Assembly (NCBI RefSeq): GCF_028368975.1
Contig: NZ_JAQNDM010000002.1
Location: forward strand, 8,488,425 to 8,552,424
Reading direction: 5' to 3'
Length of the DNA: 64,000 nucleotides
DNA from: Stigmatella ashevillena
GTDB taxonomy: Bacteria > Myxococcota > Myxococcia > Myxococcales > Myxococcaceae
A program made the position numbers and the translations under genes. Positions 56,091-64,000 of the stretch are shown one piece after another. The notes under the pieces are model-generated. The model saw only the letters and a list, made by a program, of their open reading frames with translations, did not search any database and was not told where the DNA came from. Position 1 is the first letter of the stretch. Every line of letters begins with the position of its first letter.

Positions 56091-58910
56091 TCAAGGCAGG
56101 GGCGGAGCTTCAGGCGGTGGGCGGGAGATCCAGGCCGCGATGAACAGGTCCATGTCGCCGCGCAGCACGTCTTTGACGCGGGGCGTTCCTGCGCCGGTGC
56201 GGGGGTCTTCCACGCGCGCGCCGCGTCCCAGGTAGTAACGGCGGGCCTCGTCCGTGCTGGTTGCCTGGCCCGAGACGACGCGCGTGGCGATGTCCTTCAG
56301 CTCGTCCAGCTCGCCCGAGCCCATCAGGGTCAAGACCCGGCCGGTGGCGGTGTCCTTCACCGTGGCTTCGGTCCGGACGCGCTCCAGGAAGGCGCCTTCG
56401 TGCTGTCTGACCGGGCGGCCTTCGACCGAGAGTTCCAGGTCCTCCCGGTGGGTGAGCACCCCGCCGCGATGCACCCGGACGTAGGCGCGCTGGCGCTTCT
56501 CTTCTTCGATTCGCCGGTGCAGCCCGGCCTCCCCCGCGAGAAACCCGTAGGCGCCTGGCCCCGCGATGCGCACCACCACCCGGGCAGGGCTCTCCGCCTC
56601 GGCCACGAGCATGGCCTCGTAGCCCCGCCTCTGGGCCCATCCGAGATACATGGCGGCGAGCTCCTGGAGCCATGCATCCTGGGCTTCCACCGAGTCGCTG
56701 GCGCAGATGTCCACCAGCGCCTCGACGTCGTCGGCGGTGGCGCCCGAGGCATGCAGGGCCTCGGACATCTGCACCTCGCGGGCAACCTCCTCCACCTGCT
56801 TCGCCGCGGAGGTCAACTGCACCTCGTTCTTGGCTTCGCGCACCAGCCGCCGGGCGAAGGTGACGGCCTGCTCCATCCGCTCCAGCTCGTTGATCTGCGC
56901 CTCGATGGTGCGGAAGGCACGCAGGGTCGCCGCCGCGCGCGCCGGGTCATCCCAGAGGTTGGGGGCCTGGGTCTCGGACAGGAGCTGGTTGCGCTTTTCC
57001 TCGAGCAGGGGCCGCTCGGCGGACACCGACAGCGCCCGGGCCCGTCCCACCAGCCGGTCCATCTCATGCAGCAGGGACTTGCGGTCCAGTCGGCGCTTGA
57101 CGGAGGCCGCCTTGGGGGTGGGCAGGGAGAGCTGGGCGGTGGCCTCGCGGGGGAGCGGCAGGGGCTCGGCCACGGCCATGACCTTGCCGCCGGGGCGGGC
57201 TTCCACCCGCACCGGGGTGCCGGGCCGCAGGGGGCGGCGGGCGATCTCCACGGCGAGCGCGGCGGTGAGCGTCTTCTCGATTTCCCGCTGGAGGAACCGC
57301 GCGCCAAACTGGGGCGAGTAGCCGCGCTCCACGAGCAGGTCCACCACCTCCGGGGTCACCTCCACGTCCAGGGCCCGTGCCCGGATGCCCTCGCGCTCCA
57401 GCACGCGGCCCACTTCGCGCTGGGCAATCTTCCGGATCTCCACCTTCGTCAGCGGCCGGAAGTGGCAGATGGCATCGAAGCGGTTGAGGAACTCGGGACG
57501 GAAGGCCTCGGCGATGCGCCGGTCCACCTCGATGACGAGCTCCTGCTCGCGCCGGTTGCCAGCAAAGCCCAGCGCGGGCTCCCGGTACACCTCCGCGCCC
57601 ACGTTGGACGTGGCCACGATGAGCGTGTTGTTGCAGGAAATCGTCTCGCCTGCCCCGTTGACGAAGGTCCCCTCATCGAAGAGCTGGAGAAAGCGGTCGT
57701 GCACGCTGCGCGCCGCCTTCTCGAACTCATCGAGCAGCAGCACGGTGAAGACCTTGCCGTCGAGCAGGGCGGTCAGCTCACCGCGCCGTGTCTCCATGGC
57801 CGGGGCCCAGGAGGCGCCGAAGGGGACATTCTCGTCCCCATCGTTGGGGAAGTCCGCCATGTTGAGGCGCACCAGCCTGTCCGCGGAGCCGAACAGGTAC
57901 TCGGCCAGCAGTTTGGCGAGCTGGGTCTTTCCCACGCCCGTGGGGCCGGCGAAGAGGAACACGCCCAGCGGACGGCGCGGATCGTTCAGGCCTGCCTTGA
58001 GCAGCGCCACGGAGCGCAGCACCGCGCCCACCGCGTCCGTCTGTCCGAGCAGCCGCTCGCCGAAGAAGCGCTCCGTCTCGTCCAGGTCCAGCGGCATCGC
58101 GTCGTCCACCACGAAGCGGGGCAGGCGCGTGGCGGCGCAGAACCGGGTAAGGACATCTTCGGGGCCCACCCGGTCGTGGGCCGCGCTGCCCGCCTCGGCG
58201 GCGGTCTCCTTGAGCAGCTCGATGGCCTTGCGCGGCATCCGCTGGGCCAGCAGGAACTTGGCGGACAGGCGCAGGGCCAGATCACACGCGGCCGGCTCAA
58301 TGGGCAGGCGCAGCGCGCGCTCTAACTCCTCGGCGACCCGGCCGAGGATCCACCGCGCGCGCTCCAGGGTGGGCTCCTGGAGGGGAATGAGGTGGAGCCG
58401 CTCCGCGAGGGCCTCGTCCGCGCGCAGGAGTTCCTGCACGCGCTTGGGCTCGGTCTCGAAGATGAAGCGCACGCCTCCGGTGCGCAGGGCGCGGATGGCC
58501 ACGGGCGCCAGCGGTCCACCCAGCACCAGGGGAAGGTCCCGGATATAGACGATGGGGCAGGGGTGGCGGCCCAGGTGCTCGAGCAGCTCCTCGAAGCGCT
58601 CCGCGGCCTGGCGATCCGTGCTCCGGGCCAGGATGTTGGCGGTGGAGATCTCCACCAGACGCGCCTGGGCCAGCTCTGCGTCCACGCGCCCCTCGGCGAT
58701 GCGGCGAGCCACTTCCTGGATGAGCGCGCTCTTGCCCACCCCGGGCTCTCCTGCCAGCAGGGGGTGCTTGCCCCCCCGCGTGAGCAGCCCGAGGACCTCC
58801 GCCACCACCGCGTCCGCGCCGTGAGCGGGGGGGAGCTTGCCTTCACGCGCGACCGCTGTGAGGTCGCGATCGATGAGCCTCTCGTTGTCCTCGCTCTTCC
58901 GCGTCGCCAT
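56091..58910 (-). CDS. Two-ring Clp-type AAA+ ATPase fused to an RF2-like module without GGQ
   Basis: A 939-residue single reading frame. D1 (about 20-260) has Walker A GEPGVGKS (54-61) but a changed Walker B (IVYIRDLPLVLG, Arg-Asp in place of Asp-Glu) and no KYRG-type pore loop. D2 (about 285-585) is complete: GPTGVGKT (322-329), LLLDEFEKA, sensor 1 VATSNVG, and GARFL. Its GYVG pore loop is replaced by GASWAPAMETRRG. Residues about 605-935 align with release factor 2 from end to end: NLWDDP, VEAQDAWLQELAAMYLGWAQ, GPGAYGFLAGEAGLHR, and the closing DPRTGAGTPRVKDVLRGDMD. The stop-codon-reading SPF and the peptide-releasing GGQ are absent. There is no Clp N-domain. It heads an RNA/ribosome gene run. 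Confidence 0.88.
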   Translation of the reverse strand: MATRKSEDNERLIDRDLTAVAREGKLPPAHGADAVVAEVLGLLTRGGKHPLLAGEPGVGKSALIQEVARRIAEGRVDAELAQARLVEISTANILARSTDRQAAERFEELLEHLGRHPCPIVYIRDLPLVLGGPLAPVAIRALRTGGVRFIFETEPKRVQELLRADEALAERLHLIPLQEPTLERARWILGRVAEELERALRLPIEPAACDLALRLSAKFLLAQRMPRKAIELLKETAAEAGSAAHDRVGPEDVLTRFCAATRLPRFVVDDAMPLDLDETERFFGERLLGQTDAVGAVLRSVALLKAGLNDPRRPLGVFLFAGPTGVGKTQLAKLLAEYLFGSADRLVRLNMADFPNDGDENVPFGASWAPAMETRRGELTALLDGKVFTVLLLDEFEKAARSVHDRFLQLFDEGTFVNGAGETISCNNTLIVATSNVGAEVYREPALGFAGNRREQELVIEVDRRIAEAFRPEFLNRFDAICHFRPLTKVEIRKIAQREVGRVLEREGIRARALDVEVTPEVVDLLVERGYSPQFGARFLQREIEKTLTAALAVEIARRPLRPGTPVRVEARPGGKVMAVAEPLPLPREATAQLSLPTPKAASVKRRLDRKSLLHEMDRLVGRARALSVSAERPLLEEKRNQLLSETQAPNLWDDPARAAATLRAFRTIEAQINELERMEQAVTFARRLVREAKNEVQLTSAAKQVEEVAREVQMSEALHASGATADDVEALVDICASDSVEAQDAWLQELAAMYLGWAQRRGYEAMLVAEAESPARVVVRIAGPGAYGFLAGEAGLHRRIEEEKRQRAYVRVHRGGVLTHREDLELSVEGRPVRQHEGAFLERVRTEATVKDTATGRVLTLMGSGELDELKDIATRVVSGQATSTDEARRYYLGRGARVEDPRTGAGTPRVKDVLRGDMDLFIAAWISRPPPEAPPLP

Positions 58911-58961
58911 GATGAACCGCCCCTGGGAGGTGCGGCACTCTCTCCAGCGCGCTGGCTGGGG

Positions 58962-59258
58962 TCAAGCGACCGCGCGGCAGTAGGTGATTTCCAGCGGCGC
59001 TGCCAGGATGGTTTTCAGCTCCGAGAATGCCCGCTCTATGTGGGGCATGGCCAGGTGCGTGTTGAGGACGGTTTCGCTCGTCCACTCCTCCATCAAGAAG
59101 AACAAGGTCGGATCCTGCTGGCTCTGGACGGGCTCATAGCGGAGGAGGCCTTCTTCCTGAAGGGTCTTCTCCTTCAGTGCGCGCATCAGATGGCGCAGTG
59201 ATTCCTCTCCGCCGGACTTCGTCTTCAACCGGACGACGACACAAACCTTGTCAGTCAT
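58962..59258 (-). CDS. Putative quinol monooxygenase (ABM fold)
   Basis: A 98-residue YgiN-like protein: VCVVVRLKTKSGGEESLRHL, RYEPVQSQQDPTLFFLMEEW and HLAMPHIERAF. This fold forms dimers that act on quinols or similar small molecules. The Met with GGAGGGG upstream is chosen. Single-gene unit. Confidence 0.82.
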   Translation of the reverse strand: MTDKVCVVVRLKTKSGGEESLRHLMRALKEKTLQEEGLLRYEPVQSQQDPTLFFLMEEWTSETVLNTHLAMPHIERAFSELKTILAAPLEITYCRAVA

Positions 59259-59412
59259 GGTTCCCCTCCCCGTGTGCCAGTGCAATCTATCTCACATGCC
59301 AAGCGGCTGTGCCTGCGGCGAACCTTTCGATTCGTCGTCAGCTGAACAGTGTGATGTGACCTTGGAAGTAGGGCAGTAGCCGGGTGACCTATCGGGTATT
59401 CATTCTCTCGGC

Positions 59413-60096
59413 ATGAGCGAGAGTGCCGGAGCGTTGCATGGCTGGGAGGTGACGCCTCAGGAGGCGGTGGTGTTGCAGGCCACGCTGCGGGAGCGGCTGG
59501 TATTGAGGCCACCGCCGCACCTGAGGGTGTCTCGGATCGCGGGGGCGGACATCTCCACCGAGAGCGGCAATGCGCTGGGATACGGAGGTTTCGTTGTCCT
59601 CGATGCGGTCTGCTTGCGGCCCGTGGAGCAGGCAGGGGCCGCCGTCGAGTTGCGCTTCCCCTATGTCCCGGGGCTGCTCTCGTTTCGAGAGTTGCCCGTG
59701 CTCCTGGCGGCGTGGAACCGCTTGGTGCAGAAGCCCGACCTGCTCATCTTCGATGGGCAGGGCATCGCGCACCCCCGCCGCTTTGGATTGGCCTGTCATG
59801 GGGGACTGCTGCTGGGGGTGCCCTCCATCGGGTGCGCGAAGTCCTTGTTGGTGGGAAAGGTGGAGCCCCTGGGAGAAGCGCGGGGAGACACGGCGGAGAT
59901 CCGGCACCGGGGAGAGGTGGTGGGGATGGCGGTCCGGACCCGCCGGGGCGTGAGCCCGGTCTATGTCTCGCCGGGGCACCTGATGGACCTGCCCACGGCG
60001 GTGGAGTGGGTGCTTCGCGTGAGCCCGCGTTACCGCGAGCCGGAGACCACCCGTCAGGCCCACCGCTTCGTCAATGCGTTGCGCACCGCGGAATGA
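59413..60096 (+). CDS. nfi: Endonuclease V
   Basis: A 227-residue Nfi that cuts DNA near deaminated adenine (inosine). Catalytic acids are Asp46 (GADIS), Glu93 (PYVPGLLSFRE) and Asp114 (DGQGIAHPRRFG). The wedge motif PYVPGLL is intact. The motif set and length match bacterial endonuclease V. Confidence 0.93.
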   Translation: MSESAGALHGWEVTPQEAVVLQATLRERLVLRPPPHLRVSRIAGADISTESGNALGYGGFVVLDAVCLRPVEQAGAAVELRFPYVPGLLSFRELPVLLAAWNRLVQKPDLLIFDGQGIAHPRRFGLACHGGLLLGVPSIGCAKSLLVGKVEPLGEARGDTAEIRHRGEVVGMAVRTRRGVSPVYVSPGHLMDLPTAVEWVLRVSPRYREPETTRQAHRFVNALRTAE

Positions 60097-60110
60097 GGAG
60101 CCCGGCGGGT

Positions 60111-60818
60111 TCAGGAGAAGACCGAGACATCTCCATGGATCGGAAACAGCGCCACGTTCTTTCCCCCCCGGTGAGCCCGCCGCGCGGGAACCGAAACGAG
60201 CTCCCAGGAGGGCAGCACCACCGCGGTCAGAGAGCGGCCATACACGCACCCGGTATCGATGCCCACCGCATGGGGTGTGACGAGCGGTTTGTCGAAGACC
60301 GTGTGCCCGAAGATGATCCGCTCGGGTCCTGTCCAGTGATGCGTCCAGAAGCGGTGCGTGGCGGGAGCCTTGGAGGGCCAGTAGCTCTTGGACTCCGGTG
60401 GCCGGATGCACTGGGCATGCAGCAGGTGGTACGGATCCTGGCCTTCGAGGCTCTTGCCGGGCATCACGCCAGCGTGCACGACGGCGGCGTTGTGTTCGGG
60501 CAGCCGGAGGTAGAACGGCAACCGGGCCATGTAATCGAAGTGCTCTGGCCCCAGGGCGCGTCGCGTCTCCAGGTGATCGGGCGTCAAGCGCTCGTCGGCG
60601 CGGTGGCGCTGCTGGAGGTGCTTCTCCTCGTGGTTGCCTTGAATGGCCTCGTGGCGCATGGCCAGCTCGACGCACTCGCGGGGCTTGGGACCTCGGTCCA
60701 CGAGGTCTCCCGCGAAGACAATCCGGTCACTGGAGGTGGCGCCCACTTTCTCGAGCAGCTCGAGGGCCTCGTCGTAACAGCCGTGGAGGTCGCCAATGAC
60801 GATGGTACGGGTAGACAT
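60111..60818 (-). CDS. Metallophosphatase (PrpA/ApaH-like)
   Basis: A 235-residue calcineurin-like phosphoesterase with GDLHGC (9-14), GDLVDRG (near 37), GNHE (near 61) and GHT near 175. The pattern suits bacterial PPP-family Ser/Thr phosphatases or diadenosine-tetraphosphatases. Substrate class cannot be fixed. AGGAG 8 nt before ATG sets the start. Confidence 0.88.
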   Translation of the reverse strand: MSTRTIVIGDLHGCYDEALELLEKVGATSSDRIVFAGDLVDRGPKPRECVELAMRHEAIQGNHEEKHLQQRHRADERLTPDHLETRRALGPEHFDYMARLPFYLRLPEHNAAVVHAGVMPGKSLEGQDPYHLLHAQCIRPPESKSYWPSKAPATHRFWTHHWTGPERIIFGHTVFDKPLVTPHAVGIDTGCVYGRSLTAVVLPSWELVSVPARRAHRGGKNVALFPIHGDVSVFS

Positions 60819-61084
60819 GAAATCGCTCCTTGCCGCCAAGACGCGGAGGTCCCCGGGGGCTGACAACGTACTGCGCGTCTGGCGCGTTGCCCGAGCAAGC
60901 AGGCAAAGGGGCCCATCGTCTTTGTCAGGGGACGCGCAGGGGCTGCGTCGCATTTCTTCGAACGACGTCCTTTCGTTGGAGGATGCCTGCGGATGCCATC
61001 GTGGTACCTTGTCACGCCGTGGATGAGGCCCCTACCGGAGCAGTGGGTAGGTTTTGACCCTCTCGGCGCAATCAGGTCCTTTCG

Positions 61085-61792
61085 GTGTACGACCAACGCA
61101 CGGATGAAGAGTTGTTCGCGGAAGTGGCTCGACGCCGCGCCGCGGGCCAGGCTTTCGGAGGCCCTCTCGGGGCCCTCGTCGAGCGGTGGGGACGCCCTGC
61201 TCGTTATGTGGTCGGCAAAATCCAGGCCAGTTATGGCCGCGGCGCGCCGGCGGACGCGGACGAGCTCTTCCAGGACGCGGTGGGCAAGTTCATCGACCGT
61301 GGGCTGGATCAGTTCCGGGGCATCTCCGAGCAGATGCCCGGCAGGAGCGCCTCGCCCAAGACGTTCTTCCTGCGCATCGTCAAGCATGTCGCCATCGACT
61401 TCTACCGGCGTCAACGCGAGGACCTGGCCCCCGCGCCCAGAGATCCCGACGACGTCATGGAGGAGTCCCCTGTCCAAGCCCTCCGCGCCGTGGAGAACGC
61501 CCGGCGCACCGAGGAGCGCTCCGAAGCCCAGGCGTTCTACTGGGCCGCGTTCGCTCGCCTCCAGAAGGAACACCCCAAGGAGGCGGGCGCGTGGGAGCTG
61601 TACCACCACCAGGACGTGGAGGATCACGTGGAATGTGCTCGCCGCCTCGACATCACCGTGGCCAATTCCTACAAGCGCGTCAGCCGCGCCCAAGCCTACT
61701 TGAAGCTGTACTTGCTCGAAGCGCGGCAAACAGCCGAGGCCGAGGCCGCACCCAACCCGTCCCCCCTTGCTGGAAAGGTGTCCGATGAGTGA
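61085..61792 (+). CDS. ECF-like RNA polymerase sigma factor
   Basis: A 235-residue protein with sigma region 2 features (ADADELFQDAVGKFIDRG, KTFFLRIVKHVAIDFYRRQRED). A region 4-like helix-turn-helix comes near 195-220 (CARRLDITVANSYKRVSRAQ). GTG start. The next gene overlaps by 8 bp and encodes a likely anti-sigma factor, the standard arrangement. No regulon can be inferred from this window. Confidence 0.78.
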   Translation: MYDQRTDEELFAEVARRRAAGQAFGGPLGALVERWGRPARYVVGKIQASYGRGAPADADELFQDAVGKFIDRGLDQFRGISEQMPGRSASPKTFFLRIVKHVAIDFYRRQREDLAPAPRDPDDVMEESPVQALRAVENARRTEERSEAQAFYWAAFARLQKEHPKEAGAWELYHHQDVEDHVECARRLDITVANSYKRVSRAQAYLKLYLLEARQTAEAEAAPNPSPLAGKVSDE

Positions 61793-62954
61793 AGCACTCT
61801 CGCGTTATCAGGAGCGGCGCCATCAGCTCGCAGGAGCCTCTCAGTCCGTGGGCAGCACGTTGGAGAGCGTGGGGGACATTCTCCGCCGGAGCACGCGGCT
61901 GGGGGGCGAGGGGGTGAAGCCCGCGTTGCTGGCCCTGAGCCGGCCGCAGCTCGAGGCATGGCTGAGCGGATTGAAGCCAGGAGAGCTGCGGTCCACCCTG
62001 CTGCGTGCAGCGGAAGAGGCCATCGAGGTGGCCCTGGGGGAGGGAGGCGAAGAGGCCGAGCTGTGGCGTGCTTCCGCGATGGAGGGCTTGAATGCGCGAG
62101 ATCGCGCGGCCTCCGCGGTCCGCGCGCTGAAAGAGTGGGAGGCGCTTCATGGGGAGCTCCAGGGCGAGGCCGCACAGCTCAAGGCCGGATTTCTCCAGGC
62201 CCTGGGGAACATCGACACCGCATTGCTCCCCCGGGCCCGGTGGTTCATTCCGTTGAATCCGTACCGCAGAGAAGAAAGAGACTTGCTCGATCCAAGCGAG
62301 CGAGACCGCGCCTGGTGGTTCTCCGCACGAGTCCATTGCGATGACCTGGTGGCCTCTTGGACGGTCCCGTCGGCGTCGAACTCCCCGCACCTGAAGAGTT
62401 GCTCCGAGTGCCGTGAAGACCTGGAGGAGGCCGCTGCCATCGACAGCCCCCCCCTCCAGCACCTGAGCGCGGACGAGCTGTGGCGATTCGACATGGGGAT
62501 GCTCTCCCCGGCGGAGCGGGCCCGGGTGGATGCCCACTCCTCGAAGTGCTCTGAATGTGCGCAGGCCCTGTTCGCCCTCGAGGAAGGGGATGCGGCCGTC
62601 GAAGAGGCGCTCGGCCAGGAGGCAGGGGCTCCCGCAGCGCGGACCTCCCGTGCGTCTCAGGCTCCCCGTTCTGGGGCCCGCTCTCCCGAGCAGCGGGAGG
62701 TGCTTGAGGAGCGGCGCGAGTTCCGCGTCTTCCTCGTGAGGGAGCGTCAGCGGGTGAGGCTGCTGGTGTCGCCGCTGGAGGGCCGCACCCTGACCGCCGC
62801 GGTGTTTCTCACCCCGGGTAAGCCGTCGCTCAAGCCCATCCCCGGGCCCGAGGGGCTCTCCTTCGAACTGGGGGATGACACGGGTGGCCGCCGCTCGGCC
62901 CACCTCTCGGTGCAGGCCGGGGGCGAGAAGCTGGAGCGAGACTTCTCGTTCTGA
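61785..62954 (+). CDS. Zinc-type putative anti-sigma factor
   Basis: A 389-residue protein coupled to the sigma gene by an 8-bp overlap (ATGAGTGA). It has two HxxxCxxC zinc motifs, HLKSCSEC (about 202-209) and HSSKCSEC (about 251-258), as in ZAS/zf-HC2 anti-sigma domains. There is no clear membrane helix, so it may sense a cytoplasmic signal through zinc or redox. The first 180 residues are helical and of unknown type, and the C-terminus is beta-rich. Confidence 0.65.
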   Translation: MSEALSRYQERRHQLAGASQSVGSTLESVGDILRRSTRLGGEGVKPALLALSRPQLEAWLSGLKPGELRSTLLRAAEEAIEVALGEGGEEAELWRASAMEGLNARDRAASAVRALKEWEALHGELQGEAAQLKAGFLQALGNIDTALLPRARWFIPLNPYRREERDLLDPSERDRAWWFSARVHCDDLVASWTVPSASNSPHLKSCSECREDLEEAAAIDSPPLQHLSADELWRFDMGMLSPAERARVDAHSSKCSECAQALFALEEGDAAVEEALGQEAGAPAARTSRASQAPRSGARSPEQREVLEERREFRVFLVRERQRVRLLVSPLEGRTLTAAVFLTPGKPSLKPIPGPEGLSFELGDDTGGRRSAHLSVQAGGEKLERDFSF

Positions 62955-62977
62955 AGCACCCGGGCGAAGCGTTTGAA

Positions 62978-63448
62978 TCAGTTGATGGCGGGGCTCTCGC
63001 CTGAAGCCCAGGGCAGGGTGGAGATCCGGACGACTCCTTGGGCCCGTGCGCAGATGTTGCCCTGCGCATCCCGGATACGGGCGGAGGCGAAGAGGGTGCT
63101 CTTGCCGTGGGAGTCGATCTCGGCTTCCGCTTCGAGGGAACTGCCCACCAGCGGGCGCTGGAAGCTGAGGGAGAGCTGCAAGGTGGCGCAGCGCCGGGTG
63201 GGATCCAGCAGCGCGGGCGTGCAGCCGATGGCCAGGTCGAACATGGCGGAGAGGACGGCGCCGTTGACGGCCGTGGTGCCCAGGCCCCCCAAGTGCTCGG
63301 GGCGTACCTCGGGCAGGGAGATGAGGACCTTGCGGCCCTCCGGGAAGGAGAGACGCACCCCCAGATGCCGCAGGGTCTGGCTCTGGGTGAATTGCTCCGC
63401 GTAGCGGTCCAACTGCTCCTGGGTGGGACGGGTGGGGGGGGCGGACAT
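62978..63448 (-). CDS. PaaI-type hotdog thioesterase
   Basis: A 156-residue hotdog-fold protein. The active region is HLGGLGTTAVNGAVLSAMFDLAIG with the typical G-x-x-x-N-G-x-hydrophobic-hydrophobic pattern and Asp, followed by LQLSLSFQRPLVGSSLEAEAE. It likely hydrolyses acyl- or aryl-CoA. Convergent with the putative anti-sigma gene. Confidence 0.8.
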   Translation of the reverse strand: MSAPPTRPTQEQLDRYAEQFTQSQTLRHLGVRLSFPEGRKVLISLPEVRPEHLGGLGTTAVNGAVLSAMFDLAIGCTPALLDPTRRCATLQLSLSFQRPLVGSSLEAEAEIDSHGKSTLFASARIRDAQGNICARAQGVVRISTLPWASGESPAIN

Positions 63449-63560
63449 GGCTGCACTCTATCGATGCAAGCAGCCAGGGGGGAGCAGGGCCCCTGAGGAT
63501 CGTCCTTCACCTGGGCCGGAAAGGCGTTAGAAGAGAGGGTTGCCGTCTCCTGGACCCGCC

Positions 63561-64000
63561 TTGAATACCCACGAACAAGCCCTTCTTGAAGATCTCAATC
63601 CCCCCCAGAAGGAGGCAGTCCTTCATGGGGAGGGCCCTCTGCTCGTCCTCTCCGGAGCAGGCAGCGGCAAGACCCGCGTCATCACCCGCCGGGTGGCGCA
63701 CCTGGTCAAGGTCCGCCGGGTGTTCCCCTGGCGGATCCTCGCCGTGACCTTCACCAACAAGGCCGCCCGGGAGATGCGCGAGCGCCTCGTCCAGCTCCTG
63801 GGAGTGCAAGCCCACGAACTGGTCGTCAGCACGTTCCACTCGTCCGCGGCGATGATCCTCCGCCGGGAGGCGGAGGCGGTGGGGCTCACCCGCAGCTTCG
63901 TCATCTATGACGACGGCGATCAGCTCAACATCGTCAAGCGCGCCATGCGCGAGGCCCGCGTGGAGCCCAGCATGCAGCCGCGCGAGATCCTCCACCGCAT
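63561..64000 (+). CDS. UvrD/Rep-family DNA helicase (5' part)
   Basis: The first 146 residues of a superfamily 1A helicase run off the window end. Visible motifs are the Q motif (LNPPQKEAV), Walker A/motif I (GAGSGKTRVIT) and motif Ia (VTFTNKAAREMRERL), then TFHSSAAMILR. It unwinds DNA 3' to 5' in repair or replication. TTG at 63561 is the likely start. PcrA, Rep and UvrD cannot be told apart from this part. Confidence 0.88.
   Translation, partial: MNTHEQALLEDLNPPQKEAVLHGEGPLLVLSGAGSGKTRVITRRVAHLVKVRRVFPWRILAVTFTNKAAREMRERLVQLLGVQAHELVVSTFHSSAAMILRREAEAVGLTRSFVIYDDGDQLNIVKRAMREARVEPSMQPREILHR

Noticed and set aside
56019-58325. 768-residue plus-strand frame antisense to the AAA+/RF2 fusion
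   Set aside because: The minus-strand frame has coherent AAA+ and RF2 motifs; the plus frame has none.

Overview
The window is a high-GC chromosomal segment of a myxobacterium, most likely from the Cystobacterineae (Stigmatella, Cystobacter or Archangium type). The reasons are the very strong G/C bias at third codon positions, a Myxococcales-type DUF2378 (TIGR02265) protein, an Oar-like TonB-dependent receptor, many lipoproteins, and a Ser/Thr kinase carrying a PilZ-like domain. No phylogenetic search could be run, so the genus is an inference.

Layout. 1-11.9 kb: end of a probable threonine aldolase, an M23 lipoprotein, an HU-type DNA-binding protein, a beta-helix lipoprotein, an alpha/beta hydrolase, pssA, cinA, a GT-C-like membrane protein, DUF1285, recA, a PlsC-type acyltransferase and a type II NADH dehydrogenase. 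11.97-19.0 kb: the competence helicase gene comM is split in two by a 5.4-kb integrative element (about 12914-18348). A large serine integrase sits at one end and both junctions share a 6-bp core (GCACAT). Removing the element restores comM in frame. The element also carries an XRE regulator with four palindromic operators, a protein with a KTPK-repeat tail, a one-TM protein, a zinc-ribbon protein, two copies of a ~120-bp foldable repeat, an AT-rich island, a long-variable-arm tRNA whose anticodon is UGC, and an ORF that is complete only across the excised attP. 19-27 kb: a membrane protein overlapping a DUF2378 gene tail to tail, then a TonB-ExbB-ExbD-ExbD energising operon divergent from an Oar-type receptor and its lipoprotein. 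27-33.5 kb: radical SAM protein and partner, a PD-(D/E)XK-like protein, DUF4920, DUF2752, plsY and an RlmL-type methyltransferase.

33.5-50.6 kb is mostly core: ftsK, a zinc-ribbon/TPR protein, gatC-gatA-gatB, a 2OG-Fe(II) oxygenase, a kinase-PilZ fusion, rplU-rpmA-obg, trmH and lolA. 50.6-58.9 kb is a same-strand run: (AAA+ / release-factor-2-like fusion) - RNase J - YajQ - secreted CBM9-like protein - RimO - endonuclease/exonuclease/phosphatase protein. 58.9-64 kb: a small monooxygenase, endonuclease V, a metallophosphatase, an ECF-like sigma with a zinc-type putative anti-sigma, a thioesterase and the start of a UvrD/Rep helicase.

Two things stand out. First, the 939-residue protein at 56091-58910 joins a two-ring Clp-type AAA+ ATPase to a complete RF2-derived module that has lost both the GGQ and SPF motifs. 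Both pore loops and the first Walker B are also non-canonical, and the neighbours are RNA and ribosome genes. It may be an undescribed ribosome-associated machine. Second, the comM element is a compact mobile element with several unusual parts, notably the tRNA and the paired structured repeats.
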